Positions 1-10,654 of a stretch of DNA of 64,000 nt are shown here, piece by piece. The notes under the pieces are model-generated. The model ran no database searches, was not told where the DNA came from, and saw only the letters and a list, made by a program, of their open reading frames with translations. The stretch covers positions 124,001 through 188,000 of the forward strand of contig OY723307.1 of NCBI GenBank assembly GCA_963210315.1, in the 5' to 3' direction. The first letter of the stretch is position 1. Each line of letters opens with the position of its first letter. The translations under genes and the position numbers were made by a program. The stretch is from Rhynchopus euleeides. Taxonomy: Eukaryota; Euglenozoa; Diplonemea; Diplonemida; Diplonemidae.

Positions 1-2480
1 ATTGAAGGGGGCGGACAGAAACACGGGGGGAGGACACATGGGGGAATGGAGAATCGTACGAGAGAAAAGGAAGAAATGGAACGAGGAGGACAGGGCCCGA
101 GCAGGCTGATTTGTAACGGATGATGCAGAGATCGTTACAACTATTCTTCTGGGGAGGGGGGGGGTAATCAGCCTCGGGCAAAACATGACTTGAAGTCTTC
201 CATTGCTTTTGCGGGGAGGGGGGGAGGGGGGGGGGTCGTTCGGCTTGCATGCAAACAAGCGGCGCCTCTGAACAGTTTCTGCGTGACGCCCCTCCCTCCG
301 CTGAACAGCCGACCACACAAACCCCCCCCACTCCACCCCCTCCCCCCTGTTTCGCACTGTGAACGAGCAACCTTCCCTTCCGGCACAACGAGGTGCAATG
401 GGCTGCAGGGGGGGGTGGGTGGGTGGGGGAAGGGGGGATGTGACGTGTATGGCGAGCTTTTTTGAACGATCTGAACGGACCTCCGTTTGAAGGGCCTGAG
501 CGTCGAGTCTTGTCTCTCTACAACTCTCTCTCTCTCTCTCTCTGAGGACCCCTGATCTGCCGGATATGCAGCAAATGCGCCACACCCTCGTGTGGAGTAG
601 AAGGCACAGGCATCTTGCACAGGCAAATCAGAAGGGGGGGGGGGAGAAGGAACGCACGCACGCACTACCTCCGGGTCTACCCCACTCCGAAAAGGCATTG
701 TTGTCCAATTTGATGTATTTTTGTGGGCCTTTTTCCGTCCGGGCGTCAAGGAGTCATTTCGGACGTAAAATAGCAAACAGTATCTGCTCTAAAAGTGTTT
801 TTTGGAACGGGAGAGGTGGTGGTGGTGGGAAATCCCAACCCAAAGGGATGGGTGGGTGTCTAAGAAACAGTTCAGGTGGGGGACCAGCAGCTTTTTTATA
901 GGGCAGAGGGGGGGGGGGAATCATCCTGTGGGAGGGAAGAACCGGGCAGAAGAGAGAGAGAGAGAGAGAGACTGACAGCACTTCAGGCACCCCCACCCCC
1001 ACCCCCTTGCTGTGTGGCATGGATGAAGTGAAGACAGTTGAAAAACTTCGCATTTTGATTGCTTCGGAAGAAGGGGGGGGGTGGGATGTGGTGATAAAAT
1101 GAAAGCGGGGTGGGAGCGGAGGGCGGGGGGGGGGGGGGCGTGGGGGACCCCCCCCCCCCTCTCTCCGCCCTCCCACCCCTCTATACCCTCTCGCTTTGTA
1201 TGCTGATTTGCTGTTAACTGGTGATCGCAATGTAGAGGCTTTGAACGATGTGAAGAGTATATTTTACAGCCACCATGGGTGAGAGGGGCACGCTGTTCAC
1301 GGGTTCTCCTGTCGATTTGAAGGATTTGAACAATTTTGAACGATGTTTTGGCCAACACGTCTCTTCCTTCCGTGGGGCTGCTGTTCCGAGTTCGCCTTGC
1401 TTGTGGCGATCTTTTCGAACAAAACACAACTTTTTGAACAAATTGCCAATCCTCTCTTTTTTTCCCCGTGTTTCGATCCCCCCAAACCCCACATACAGCG
1501 CCAGGAGCTGCCCCACCCTCACGGGCAGGCAGTACACCCCCACGCGCCCCTCTGCCGCTGCTGGCAAGGAGGGGAGGGGGGGGGGATAGGCGTTTCGAGC
1601 AAATGTGAAACTGAATGGGGGATTCGCAGCAAAGGGAAGATGTGATTCGCGAGGAGTCGAGAGATGTGAAGGTCCGTCTCACCCTCGACGAGCGATAGAG
1701 GGGATCAAAGGGGGGGGTGTGAGTGCAGGAGGAAGGAGGTTTATGTCAGGACCACCTCGTGGCCAGAGCATGTGGGATGTATTCCTGGAAGAGCTGGGAA
1801 GGGGGTATTGGGGCGGGGGGGGCGGGGAGGCATGGTGGTGTCGCACGTGGCCTGATTTTTCACAGCGGGCAAAGCACTGCGGGTGTGGCTTTTCGAAGGA
1901 AATGTCTTTAGCTTTACAGAAACACTCCCCCCCACCTCCTCCATACATATCGCACCATATTTTTTTCGTTTCGGAGATCGAGAACCCACTGCTGGGCTTG
2001 CAAGGTTTTCTGCCCCGGGTCGTTTCCGACACGCAGACGATAGGTATCTTCCGGGAACTTGTCCATCTCACACAAACTGTTTTTCAAACGGAGGGGTACA
2101 GTGCCAGAAACTATGGCTTCAGGCCAGTAGTTGTGAGGCTGCCTCATTCCTGAGAGCTGGCTGCTAGTCATATCGCACATGCAGTATTATGTATAGTATA
2201 TTGACAACACGACGCCAAGGCACGGCGGAGGGCACAGCTGGCTGTGCACTCTTCTTTGAGGCCTGGGAAGGGGTATTCGACAACGCCCCTCCAAGCTTCT
2301 ACACCTGCCGCTGCATTTTTTTTTTTACCCAAAGGGGGTCCAACCAGGCACGTAGCTTGAAATCGGATTTTCAGATTTTTGCTGGTTCTGCTGGTCTGGG
2401 GTATTTTCCGGCGCTTCGGCCATAATCTTGTCCTGACCGAACACCGGGTTCTCCGGAGCGCGTCCGGAGGCACGGAGTAC
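1..2480. other. Low-complexity DNA, no gene recognised
   Basis: Long G or C homopolymer runs, CT/GA microsatellites (about 522-544 and 948-970) and scattered copies of the short motif TTTGAACGAT make up this stretch. Open frames exist on both strands but are proline-, glycine- or arginine-rich translations of the runs and show no recognisable domain. I see no gene here. Confidence 0.6.
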
Positions 2481-2487
2481 ACAGCGC

Positions 2488-2604
2488 CACAGTGGGTCTT
2501 CGCTACGGTGCCGAAACGGTGTGTTCGTGCATTTCCTATGTATGCATAGGAAGAAATCGCCGAACTTTGACGAAAACTCGACGGTAGCGAAGAACCCCAC
2601 AGTC
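2488..2604. mobile_element. Small inverted-repeat element (MITE-like), family GTCTTCGCTAC
   Basis: About 117 bp bounded by imperfect inverted repeats: the left end reads GGGTCTTCGCTACGG and the right end is its near complement, GGTAGCGAAGAACCCC. A second hairpin (TTCCTATG/CATAGGAA, near 2536-2556) sits in the middle. Related elements lie at 14571-14697 and 53057-53168, and a half-copy lies at 12211-12237. There is no coding capacity, so it is probably non-autonomous. Superfamily and target duplication were not determined. Confidence 0.55.
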
Positions 2605-2628
2605 GCATATTGACAAGCACAAGCCACA

Positions 2629-2678
2629 GGGGGGTCTGGGGGGCGGAGCCCCCCAGCCGCCGGAGGCCACGGTAGTGA
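2629..2678. repeat. 50-bp hairpin repeat, copy 1
   Basis: The repeat contains a perfect 9-bp stem, CTGGGGGGC / GCCCCCCAG, followed by a conserved tail ending CCACGGTAGTGA. The same 50 bp recur at 60407-60456 and 60621-60670. Homology with the 60407 copy continues a little into the right flank (ATCTGTTCCTT). Confidence 0.75.
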
Positions 2679-2836
2679 ACATCTGTTCCTTCCGGGCTGA
2701 ACACGGTGTGGATCTCTCCGACATCAGGTCGGAACCCAGTCCTGCGCGGGAAGCAGTCATCGGGAGCCGAAATCCTCGTGGTTCGGGCCTGCTGCAGGGT
2801 ACATCTTCGGCCTGGTGTGAGGGAAAACCCCCCCAC

Positions 2837-3003
2837 AAAGTGTCACTTCAACTCTGCCGCTCTTTCTCTACTGTTGATACTTCGTTTGATGCGTTGACGC
2901 TTCCACACACACTTACAAACCCACTTGCCTGATGAAGGGGGTGGTGTGTAGAGCACGTTTGGCAGAGCTGAATGACACTTTCCGCGCGAAAGTCGTGTGC
3001 GTA
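2837..3003 (-). repeat. A2-B2 terminal repeat of copy 1
   Basis: This uninterrupted unit is equal to the A1 arm (7932-8027) joined to the B1 arm (3004-3057) through one 19-bp core at 2890-2908. Its junction with B1 is an A-run (3003-3007). The identity of both arms with the element's split ends is what defines the A1...B1-A2-B2 architecture. Confidence 0.85.
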
Positions 3004-3147
3004 AAAAGTGTCACTTCAACTCTGCCGCTCTTTCTCTACTGTTGATACTTCGTTTGATGCGTTGACGCTTCCACACCCAGGACCCTCTTCCGGAGGGACG
3101 TGCTCGTGCACCGGTTGGTCATGTAATCATACGGTGCCGAGTGCGGG

Positions 3148-6090
3148 TTACGTGGTGCTGCGTGTTGGTATATGTGCTGGCTCGAGGCGGATTGCCCGTT
3201 CGGCTCGTGTTCCGCGCGTGTAGGTGTCAGCCCGCTGCTCGTCGGTTGGCACCCACTGGGGGTTGAGCCGCAGTCGCTTCGTCCGTGCCACGAGGAATAT
3301 GCGCTGCAGTAGCAGGTTGCCTCTGTGATTCGCGCAGTGCCCTCGCCGCATGCAAAATACTAGGGGGAGGTTGTCGATGTTGCACGTCACAGCGATGTCC
3401 TGTGAGTTGATGATGCGTAGCCCTTGCCACACGGCGAAGGCCTCCTTCAGGAAGATGTGCGCATCCCGATCTGCCCCGGTGAACACCCCTTGTGTGACCG
3501 TCTCCTCTCCCAGTTCGAGTATCGCCGCCCACTCCGTCGATGACGCGTCGGACCACAGCGTTGCCCGCGATGTTGGGTCTGCCTGGTGGTGCCAATTGTT
3601 ATCGCGCATGAACTCCATCCGTGCTGCTGTCTCCCGGATCACTGAGTTCGGCACTCGTGTGTTGACATCCCACGCCGCGTTGTTGTCGTGCGCCCGGCGT
3701 CCTAGGCGCCGGACGAAAGAGAGGATTGCGGGAGCGAAACACAGTGGCGCGCGCATGACGTATTACTGCCAGACGATGGATCCGAAGATGCGGAAGGCCC
3801 TCCGCGGCGTTGTTGTTCCCTCCAACGTCTCCGCCAGCTCCTCCCGCTGTGCCACCTTCGCCACCCATGCAGGGTCCATGCGGAATCTGTGCTCCACCAG
3901 GTCAAACTGGATCCCGAACGTGCAGAAACGTTGCGTCGGCATCCCGTGGTCGGCATCGTCGAGGTTCAGGGTCGCGTTGACGTAGTCGCACCTTTCGCGG
4001 AAGACCCTGTACTTCGCCTGCACCTCGTCCAGTGTCTCGGCTGTGACCACAAAATTGTCTATCCAGACGATGCCGTCTCTTGGAGGGAGGAGCACCCTCG
4101 CACTCCGGTTGGCAATTGCTGGTGAGTGTGACCACCCCATGCACATCACCGACAGAAACGCTGGCACAAATTCGTCCCGCTTGTCCCCGAAGCGGATTCC
4201 GAAGTAGCGCTGGATCTCCTCCTCCACCGGAAACTGGTAGAACCAGCTCCTCGCGTCAGCGAGCACAACCCAAGTTGACTCAGCGATGCGGCGCGTCACC
4301 TCCAGGATGTCGTCCAATCTCATGTCTGGCGGTCGCGCCATATACGAGTTCAGAGTACGTGCGTCGACGATGAAGCGTGCCCCCCCTGACTTCTTCGGCA
4401 CGGTAAAGGCTGGTAAGGTGAGTATCGCATGAGTACAGGCTATAGCGATAACGCCGTAGGCGATGAGGTCGTCGACATGTTTCAATGTATGGCGTGATAT
4501 CATCCTCCACTTGTTCCTGAAGTGGTCGCGTGCTCCGGGGAGCAACGCATTTCTGAAGGCTTCGGGGTCTGTAATGAGGTCCAACACGTCTCGCAGTTCC
4601 TCGTTGGAGTCCAGCTCGCGGAGTCGCGCCAGGTTGAGGCGCGTGTCGCAGATCGGAGCAAGGCGGTCGTCTTCAGATGGGTCTTGCCTTTCATGGGCAG
4701 GTCGCACGATATGTCCTTTGTGGTGCACGCCGACACTCTCCCCGTAGAGATCGGCGTCTATGCCCGGTCCGTGTTCTGAGTCGGTGTCCGCCGTGTCGTC
4801 GGAGCTGTCGTTTTCTTCAGGAGGTTGGTATACTTGGATGGAGAGCTGAGGCCTGTGGTATGTCTTTGGGCGCTCTCTCGGCTGTGCGGCTGGATCCCCT
4901 GCGCGTGTCGGGTCATCGTTGTGAGTCGGCCCGGGCCCCGCGCCGGTACCGTCCTTTCCTCCACCGACCCCTGCTGCGCCGCCCCCTGTCGGGTAGTCAT
5001 ACCGTCGTAGTTCACGTGTGATGTCTCGCCTCCTTTTGTACGGGAAATGTGTGCTAAACTCTGGTCCCCTGTGTCTCACGCGTTCTTGGCCAGTTCTTTG
5101 GACAGTGCCGCTGTGTCTGCCACACGCTGTGTCGTTGCTGCTGGTATGTATCGAAACACCGCGTCGGGGGTCGCATGTCGCGACAGCATCATCAGCTTCT
5201 CGACTGGCACCCCGTTGCGTGCCAGATGGTGGAGGGCCCCCCTCCGGAGGGAGTGCGGCGTCAATCGGGCATCCACCCTTTTCACCGCCGCCGCGATGCA
5301 TCGGTATGTCACGCTCGGGGGAAACAGGCTCCCTTCTGTCTTTAGCTCTTTCATACGGCTCCGCAGGATCTTCAGCATCTCCGGTGGCAGTGACATACCC
5401 GTTGTCTTCCCCAGCTGGAAGGGGTCCGACTTCGTGGTGGTCCACACGATGGTGATCTGGTCTGACTTTGCTTCCGTCTGGATGTCCCGCGTTGACAATC
5501 GTTGCACATCCGACGCTCTCGCCGCCCCGTGCCACATCATTGCGACGGCCAGACGCACCAGCGGCCGCGGTTCCTGAGCCACTGCCTGTGCTGCCTGTTC
5601 TTGAGTCGCGGGGTGCGCCTGTTGTGCTGGCTTCAATGCCCCGCTGCGGCACAAGCTTCGCTTGAAATCCCGTAGCACGTGTCCTTCCTGTTCCCACGAC
5701 TCGAAGCGGCGCAGGCTCGCGATGATGTTGCCCAGGTATTGCAGCGCCGATGGGGCGGACAGTCCGTTGAGCCGCAGGTGTGTGATCCACAGGGTGATCC
5801 CCTCCTCGTGTCGTAGTGTGCGGCCCTCCCCCCTGCACCACTCCTCTCTGAACTCGCGGTACCTCTCGTAGCTCCTGCGCAGAGCCGTCCAGTACGAACT
5901 CGACAGTGCGTTCCCCAAAGCCTCCTGCGTGGCCTCCATGATGATCAGCCTCATCTCGCTCGACAGTGGTTGTTGCTTGATGCGGGGGCGGCCCTTGTTG
6001 GTTTGCTTCTTTTCTTTCAGGATGAACTCGTATGGGGATGGTGTGGGCGGCGTTGGGCTGGTTCCTGGGTGGGTGGTCTGCTGGAGTCAC
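3148..6090 (-). pseudogene. Reverse transcriptase-RNase H region of copy 1
   Basis: This is the counterpart of the 43981-46923 frame of copy 2. The RT part shows KKSGGARFIVDARTLNSY and a conserved FGIQFDLVEHRFRMDP segment. The RNase H part shows LWSDASSTEW and CNIDNLPLVF. The first third overlaps the recombinase gene in another phase and carries no recognisable domain in this frame. The region is broken (about one break) and differs from copy 2 at only a few residues. Confidence 0.75.
5076..5954 (-). CDS. Tyrosine recombinase of copy 1
   Basis: 292 residues. Known role of the family: it recombines a circular DNA copy of the retroelement into the genome in place of a DDE integrase. Visible motifs of the catalytic domain: Arg146 in AARASDV, His234-x-x-Arg237 in LTPHSLRRG, His260 in LSRHAT and the nucleophile Tyr269 in FRYI. 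The N-terminal 100 residues look like a helical core-binding domain. The frame lies inside the reverse transcriptase frame in another phase and in the same phase as gag. The frame looks whole, and its protein appears the same as in copy 2. Confidence 0.85.
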   Translation of the reverse strand: MRLIIMEATQEALGNALSSSYWTALRRSYERYREFREEWCRGEGRTLRHEEGITLWITHLRLNGLSAPSALQYLGNIIASLRRFESWEQEGHVLRDFKRSLCRSGALKPAQQAHPATQEQAAQAVAQEPRPLVRLAVAMMWHGAARASDVQRLSTRDIQTEAKSDQITIVWTTTKSDPFQLGKTTGMSLPPEMLKILRSRMKELKTEGSLFPPSVTYRCIAAAVKRVDARLTPHSLRRGALHHLARNGVPVEKLMMLSRHATPDAVFRYIPAATTQRVADTAALSKELAKNA

Positions 6091-7073
6091 TGTCCCCCGC
6101 GGGGCCCTTTCGACCCCTTTCCCACTGCCCTCTGCTCCGCCCCCTTTCCCGTCTTCCCGGTGGGGTACGGCGTGTAGCGCGGGTCAGCCCCCTGTTGCAC
6201 ACGCGGTGGTACCAAACGGCGCGGGTTCGCCTTCGCCTGCGCATCATTCGCCTCTCCCACCAGCCGCTGGTGCAGAGACGCCGAGAACGTGAGGGGTGGG
6301 ATGTTCTTCGCCTTGTGCTCGTAGTAGGCACGTGCCACATACCCCGTGAGGCAGGCCAGAGCCGACATTTCGCACACGATGCGGTGCAGGGGCAGCAGGC
6401 TGGGTTCCTCCTCCCTGTTCATCTTCATGAGCTTTAGCACGTCGTCGAAGTGCTCGAAGCATTTGCGGAGGCTGTGCATCCATTCCCCCGCATCTGTGCC
6501 CGACGCTGGCAGGCTCGCCTCCCGGAACACGCGGGACACCTCTGCCCGGATCTGCCGCCGCACCGCGCCCTTCCATATGCCAGGGCGCCACGTCGCGACC
6601 GCGTATGGCGAGAAGTCGTCCGGCAACCCCTCGTCAGCCTCCTGCAGCTGCCTCTGCAGATCGGCGATGGTCTCGGCCTGCTCCTCCACCTTCGCCTCCA
6701 GCCGAGTCATGCGCGCCTCCATGTTGAGCCCTTCACCGGCTCCCAGTTGGGGCAGCGCCCCCAGCCCGTCCTCCTCTTCAGCGGCCTCCTCCGCTGCTGC
6801 CGCGCCGCCTGCCTGCATCTTCGTCCACGCGCACATTGGGCATACCCATCCGGCGCTGCCCATGTGGGCGACGAAGGCGTCCGCCACCGCCTTCGGGTGC
6901 AGATGCGCCCGCACACATGTCCTCGTCGTGGCTTGTCCGCAGGCGTTGCATGCGTGCGCCGTTCCGCCCTCATGGACGGTGGCGCATGTGGGGAACACGC
7001 AGTGCTGCATCGGCTCCGCTGCGGGCTCCATAGAGAGGGCCGGCACCTCGACCAAAGCCCAGTCGACGTCCAT
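6087..7073 (-). CDS. Gag-like protein of copy 1
   Basis: 328 residues. Residues about 24-82 hold a Cys/His cluster (HCVFPTC, CNACG, a CVRAHLH segment, VCPMC), reminiscent of a PHD/RING-like zinc-binding fold rather than the CCHC knuckle of retroviral Gag. Residues about 118-150 form a predicted coiled coil (MEARMTRLEAKVEEQAETIA). The C-terminus is basic and glycine-rich. It is the first gene of the element, so a structural (particle) role is assigned by position. It looks whole, and its end abuts the start of the RT frame. Confidence 0.7.
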   Translation of the reverse strand: MDVDWALVEVPALSMEPAAEPMQHCVFPTCATVHEGGTAHACNACGQATTRTCVRAHLHPKAVADAFVAHMGSAGWVCPMCAWTKMQAGGAAAAEEAAEEEDGLGALPQLGAGEGLNMEARMTRLEAKVEEQAETIADLQRQLQEADEGLPDDFSPYAVATWRPGIWKGAVRRQIRAEVSRVFREASLPASGTDAGEWMHSLRKCFEHFDDVLKLMKMNREEEPSLLPLHRIVCEMSALACLTGYVARAYYEHKAKNIPPLTFSASLHQRLVGEANDAQAKANPRRLVPPRVQQGADPRYTPYPTGKTGKGAEQRAVGKGSKGPRGGQ

Positions 7074-7079
7074 CTTTCC

Positions 7080-7735
7080 TCACTACTCTGCTTGTCGTAC
7101 GCCTCTAGCTGTCCTTCACACCCGCTGATCCTTCACCCCGCTGCTTTTGTTCACGCGCTTTGGCGCCCCTGTAAAACACACACGCTCTGCTGTCCGTCAC
7201 CACCGCTGGTCCTTCACCCCGCTGCTCCTGTAAAACACACGCGTCCCCGCTGCGTTTGTTCACGCGCTTTGGCGGTCCTGTAAAACACACGCGTCCCCGC
7301 TGCTTTTGTTCACGCGCTTTGGCGGCCCTTCAAAACACACCCGCTCTGCTGTCCTTCACCACCGCTGTTCCTTCACCCCGCTGCTCCTGTAAAACACACG
7401 CGTCCCCGCTGCTTTTGTTCACGCGCTTTGGCGGTCCTGTAAAACACACGCGTCCCCGCTGCTTTTGTTCACGCGCTTTGGCGGCCCTTCAAAACACACC
7501 CGCTCTGCTGTCCTTCACCACCGCTGTTCCTTCACCCCGCTGCTCCTGTAAAACACACGCGTCCCCGCTGCTTTTGTTCACGCGCTTTGGCGGTCCTTCA
7601 AAACACACCCGCTCTGCTGTCCTTCACCACCGCTGGTCCTTCACCCCGCTGCTCCTGTAAAACACACGCGTCCCCGCTGCTTTTGTTCACGCGCTTTGGC
7701 GGCTCCGCTCGTCCCTTTTCGCTGCTTCTGACTCT
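7080..7735. repeat. Minisatellite leader of copy 1 (about 50-bp units)
   Basis: Tandem units combine CGCGCTTTGGCGG, a CTGTAAAACACACGCG segment and CCCCGCTGCTTTTGTTCA. They are arranged in a higher-order period of roughly 160-170 bp in which a CACCACCGCTGTTCCTTCAC block recurs. Units contain the short inverted pair CACGCG/CGCGTG. The array lies between A1 and gag; copy 2 has the same array, expanded, at 42236-42965. Confidence 0.85.
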
Positions 7736-7742
7736 TCTCACT

Positions 7743-7906
7743 AAAAAGTGTCACTGCGCTTTGTTCGGCACTTTTTGCTTTGGTTTCTTTTTTGCGTTGA
7801 CGCTTCCACACTCACACTCCTGCTGATGATGGTGTCGTGAGTGAGGAGCACAAGGGCACGAACAAGCACGCGACACTTTCCGCCCACATCGAAGTGTGCT
7901 GAAAAA
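7743..7906 (+). mobile_element. Solo A-B unit of a second subfamily inserted in copy 1
   Basis: A 154-bp unit (7748-7901) is flanked on both sides by AAAAA. It lies in a site that is uninterrupted in copy 2 (42218-42236 region). It has its own 19-bp core at 7793-7811, but its arms match the subfamily of the 24733-29535 element, not copy 1. It holds no gene. It is either a non-autonomous unit or what remains after recombination removed the body of a full element. Confidence 0.8.
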
Positions 7907-7912
7907 TAAATG

Positions 7913-8027
7913 TGCGTTGACGCTTCCACACACACTTACAAACCCACTTGCCTGATGAAGGGGGTGGTGTGTAGAGCACGTTTGGCAGAGCTGAATGACA
8001 CTTTCCGCGCGAAAGTCGTGTGCGTAA
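7913..8027 (-). repeat. A1 terminal repeat of copy 1
   Basis: 19-bp core (7913-7931) plus the about 96-bp A arm, ending GTGTGCGTAA next to an A-rich flank. The A arm is the same as in 2909-3003 and as in the start of copy 2 (42105-42198). Confidence 0.85.
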
Positions 8028-10317
8028 CAAAAAAAATTCTGGGGTTTCCCGGATTTATACTTTTTTTTTTCCCCCCAGACCAGCAACATAGGCAACTGCT
8101 GGTCTCGAGACCAGCTGGACCCCCCAAGCTACATGCCTGGGTCCAACAGAAGACAACAGAGAAAAGAAGCGCAGAAGTCAAGAAAAATACAGGGTGAGGG
8201 GGCTTTGCCAAAAGTGTCGTTTTGTTTTCAGGGGTCTTGCTTGTACTCTCTTTGCCAGAAAAAAATATAGCATTGGCATTGGCGAATAGGGGGGACGGGA
8301 GGGGGGGGGGAAAGGCAGATGAGCCAGTTGGTGTTGTTGGTATTCTCTCGATGAGACCATCGATGACTGGCCAGCCTGGTCTCCTCAAGGGGGAAGCGCC
8401 CATGAAGGGCACACCGTGTGCCAATCCCCCTTCACCGGAGAAGTTGCTTTGGTCAACCTTTTCGGATACTGGCAAGAAGCAGCCGAATCGCATGTTGTAT
8501 TGGATTTGATTTGTTTCCAGCTTTCATGCCGGGTGCAAGCGGGGGCCCCTGCCGACGTGCCTGCCTCATGTCTTGACAACAATGGAGAATGCCGGCTGCA
8601 GAATTTTCCGCCGGAAAACGCGCTCCGTTTTGCTCGTCATTTTGTGACTTCTCTGAGTCTGCTACGAACAGAGTTCGTTCGAAGCGGTAGCCCCGAATAC
8701 CCACTAACGCCAGGAATGGACAGACGAGGCACTAGTTGGGATGAGAAAAGATTGAGCTGGGTAGATACACATATGAAGGGGTGACCTGCCTGAGATCTGA
8801 ACCCGTCAAGACGGATATATGGTGTGGCTGGTCAAACTCGCACAATGTAATCATAGGGGCTGTATCATTTTTTGCAACTATAAATACACCCAATCCCGAC
8901 GAAAAGCCCTTTGGGCCCAATGTGGCAACTCAAAAAAAATGGTTCTTCTTTGTCGAAATCAAAGGGGAAGACAGACAACCGAAAAACGTATAACATGAGA
9001 AGCTGGCTTGAACAAAAGCTCAGCTTTTTCGGGTGAAGAAGAAAAAAATAAAGATACCAACGAACGGGATGCTGTGTTGGAAATGCGCAAAGGGGAATTG
9101 CAGGGATGTCCTCTCTATCGGCATTACCAACACCGCCATCCCGTTGTAGGTGGCAAATGGGCAAAAATAGGTCAATGCTGACAAATGGATAACAACTACA
9201 TTATCTTCTTGGGTTCGGAATGTATGGACAGGGCAATTTTTGAACGAGTATAATTATCGATACACGACAGACGGTTGGGTCGATAGACGAGATGCCAACA
9301 CGCAGCAAGGCAGTATAGCCTATGCAGCTGATACCGCCCACGCTGCTCAGATGGCGGAGGGTTGGAATCACTTGATAACATGAGACGCACGGCACATATA
9401 TTGTGGCCCGGTTCTTCCGCACACTGCAGCAATCAAGGGAACGGTGGAGAGAAAGTGGGAGAACCGGTGTGTGTGTGTGGGGTGGGGCGGGGCGGGGCGG
9501 TGGTGTTTTCTCTTTTGAGCAATTTCCCCCCTGCCCCGTCCTCCACCCCCCTCCCCTCCCCTCCCCAAGGATCAGGTCAGATGATTGTGCTGCAGTGCGG
9601 CCACACCGGATCGGGGGTGTGTACGTGGGTTCCCCAGAGAATGCCCGTTGGGTAGCAAGGCGGGGCATTGCCAAGAGGTCTAAACCGTACTTTGAAGTCT
9701 TTCGTATTCACTTTGGGGAGGTATCTCTGTCCAGCAACTGTGCAAAACAGATCCGGACCGATTTTTGTTGATGCGCACACTTGATGTCTCAAGGCCGTCT
9801 CTGATACCTGCAGCCCTAAAGTGGTAGAAGTGGGGTTCATATGTTCGTAAGGGTTCGCATCAAACTGTGTTGCTGATAAGTAGGGAATATACTGTTTTTG
9901 GACTGCCCCCACCCAGGAGTTACCCCCACCTCAACACACGCGATGTGAGAATTCAGCCTCACCCCATTCCCCCCCTTCTGTTGCCTGCAGTGATGTGCGC
10001 CGTCGAGCTCGTTGCCAAAATCGAACTGGCACACACGGAACGGCTGATTAATCCCGTTCCTGGCAACACGAGAGGGTGGAGTGCGTTCACTTTGTGTGGC
10101 AAATTCTCCGGCACGCCGGAGATGACACGGCACCAGAATGTGAAAATGCAGGTGGATTTCGTAATATTCAACGTATTATTCGTGGAGTGGGGGGCCCTCT
10201 GCGGTGGGAGGGCAACACATCCACACCCAGAGGGCCTCAACCCGCAGGAAGGGCTCGCAGAAAAGATAAGGCTGTTGTTTTGTGCGCCAAATCCAAAAAC
10301 AACGGAAAATATTCACA
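8028..10317. other. No gene recognised
   Basis: The longest frames (8416-8784 plus; 9577-9912 minus) encode 110-122 residues that I do not recognise and that lack supporting context. A GT/GGGGCGGG-rich tract lies at about 9470-9500, with C-runs after it. Nothing else is supported. Confidence 0.5.
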
Positions 10318-10654
10318 TACCGTATACGTAAATATTATGGAACGTAAATATTATGGAACGGGCCCATTTTTGGCCGGTCCGTTCCATAATATTTACGTTC
10401 CATAATATTTACAGGGCCAGTTGGGGACTCGGTGGTGAGGACGGCTTGCGTCAGGAATCGCGCGAAAAGTGCACGAGTAGGTCCCGTCAGGGACTCTGTA
10501 TGCCGTCCGATCACCTGGTCCAAGTCCCCGAGTCGCAGAAAGCCCTGTAAATATTATGGAACGAAAAAAATCTGGAACGCCAACCCACCAGCGTTCCAAA
10601 ATATTTACGTTCCATAATATTTACGTTCCAAAATATTTACGTATACGGTATTTG
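10318..10654. mobile_element. Palindromic non-coding element with nested hairpins
   Basis: The outer ends are mirror images: ACCGTATACGTAAATATT at left and its complement at right. Inside, the 16-mer GTAAATATTATGGAAC (or its complement) recurs about seven times, forming two nested palindromes at about 10328-10412 and 10549-10645. The 135-bp middle (10413-10548) is itself partly self-complementary, with GACTCGG and GGACGGC blocks on both sides. It has no coding capacity. It looks like a foldback/MITE-type DNA element. Confidence 0.75.

Larger units (their letters stand above)
2837..8027 (-). mobile_element. Ngaro/PAT-like tyrosine-recombinase retrotransposon, copy 1
   Basis: The element is read on the minus strand. 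It has the split-direct-repeat layout known for Ngaro/PAT elements of the DIRS superfamily: A1 (8027-7913), minisatellite leader, gag-like frame, tyrosine recombinase overlapping a reverse transcriptase-RNase H frame, B1 (about 3076-3004), then A2-B2 (3003-2837). A 19-bp core lies at each A/B junction (2890-2908, 3058-3076, 7913-7931). It is nearly identical to the plus-strand copy at 42105-47067, so it is young. It is broken, with about one break in the coding part, and carries a small inserted unit (7743-7906) near its 5' end. Family assignment rests on the layout and the recombinase; the exact clade was not tested. Confidence 0.85.

Noticed and set aside
2909-3003. C/D-box snoRNA in the A arm
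   Set aside because: TGATGA and CTGA are present, but there are no proper terminal stem or guide features, and the second subfamily does not keep the D-like box.
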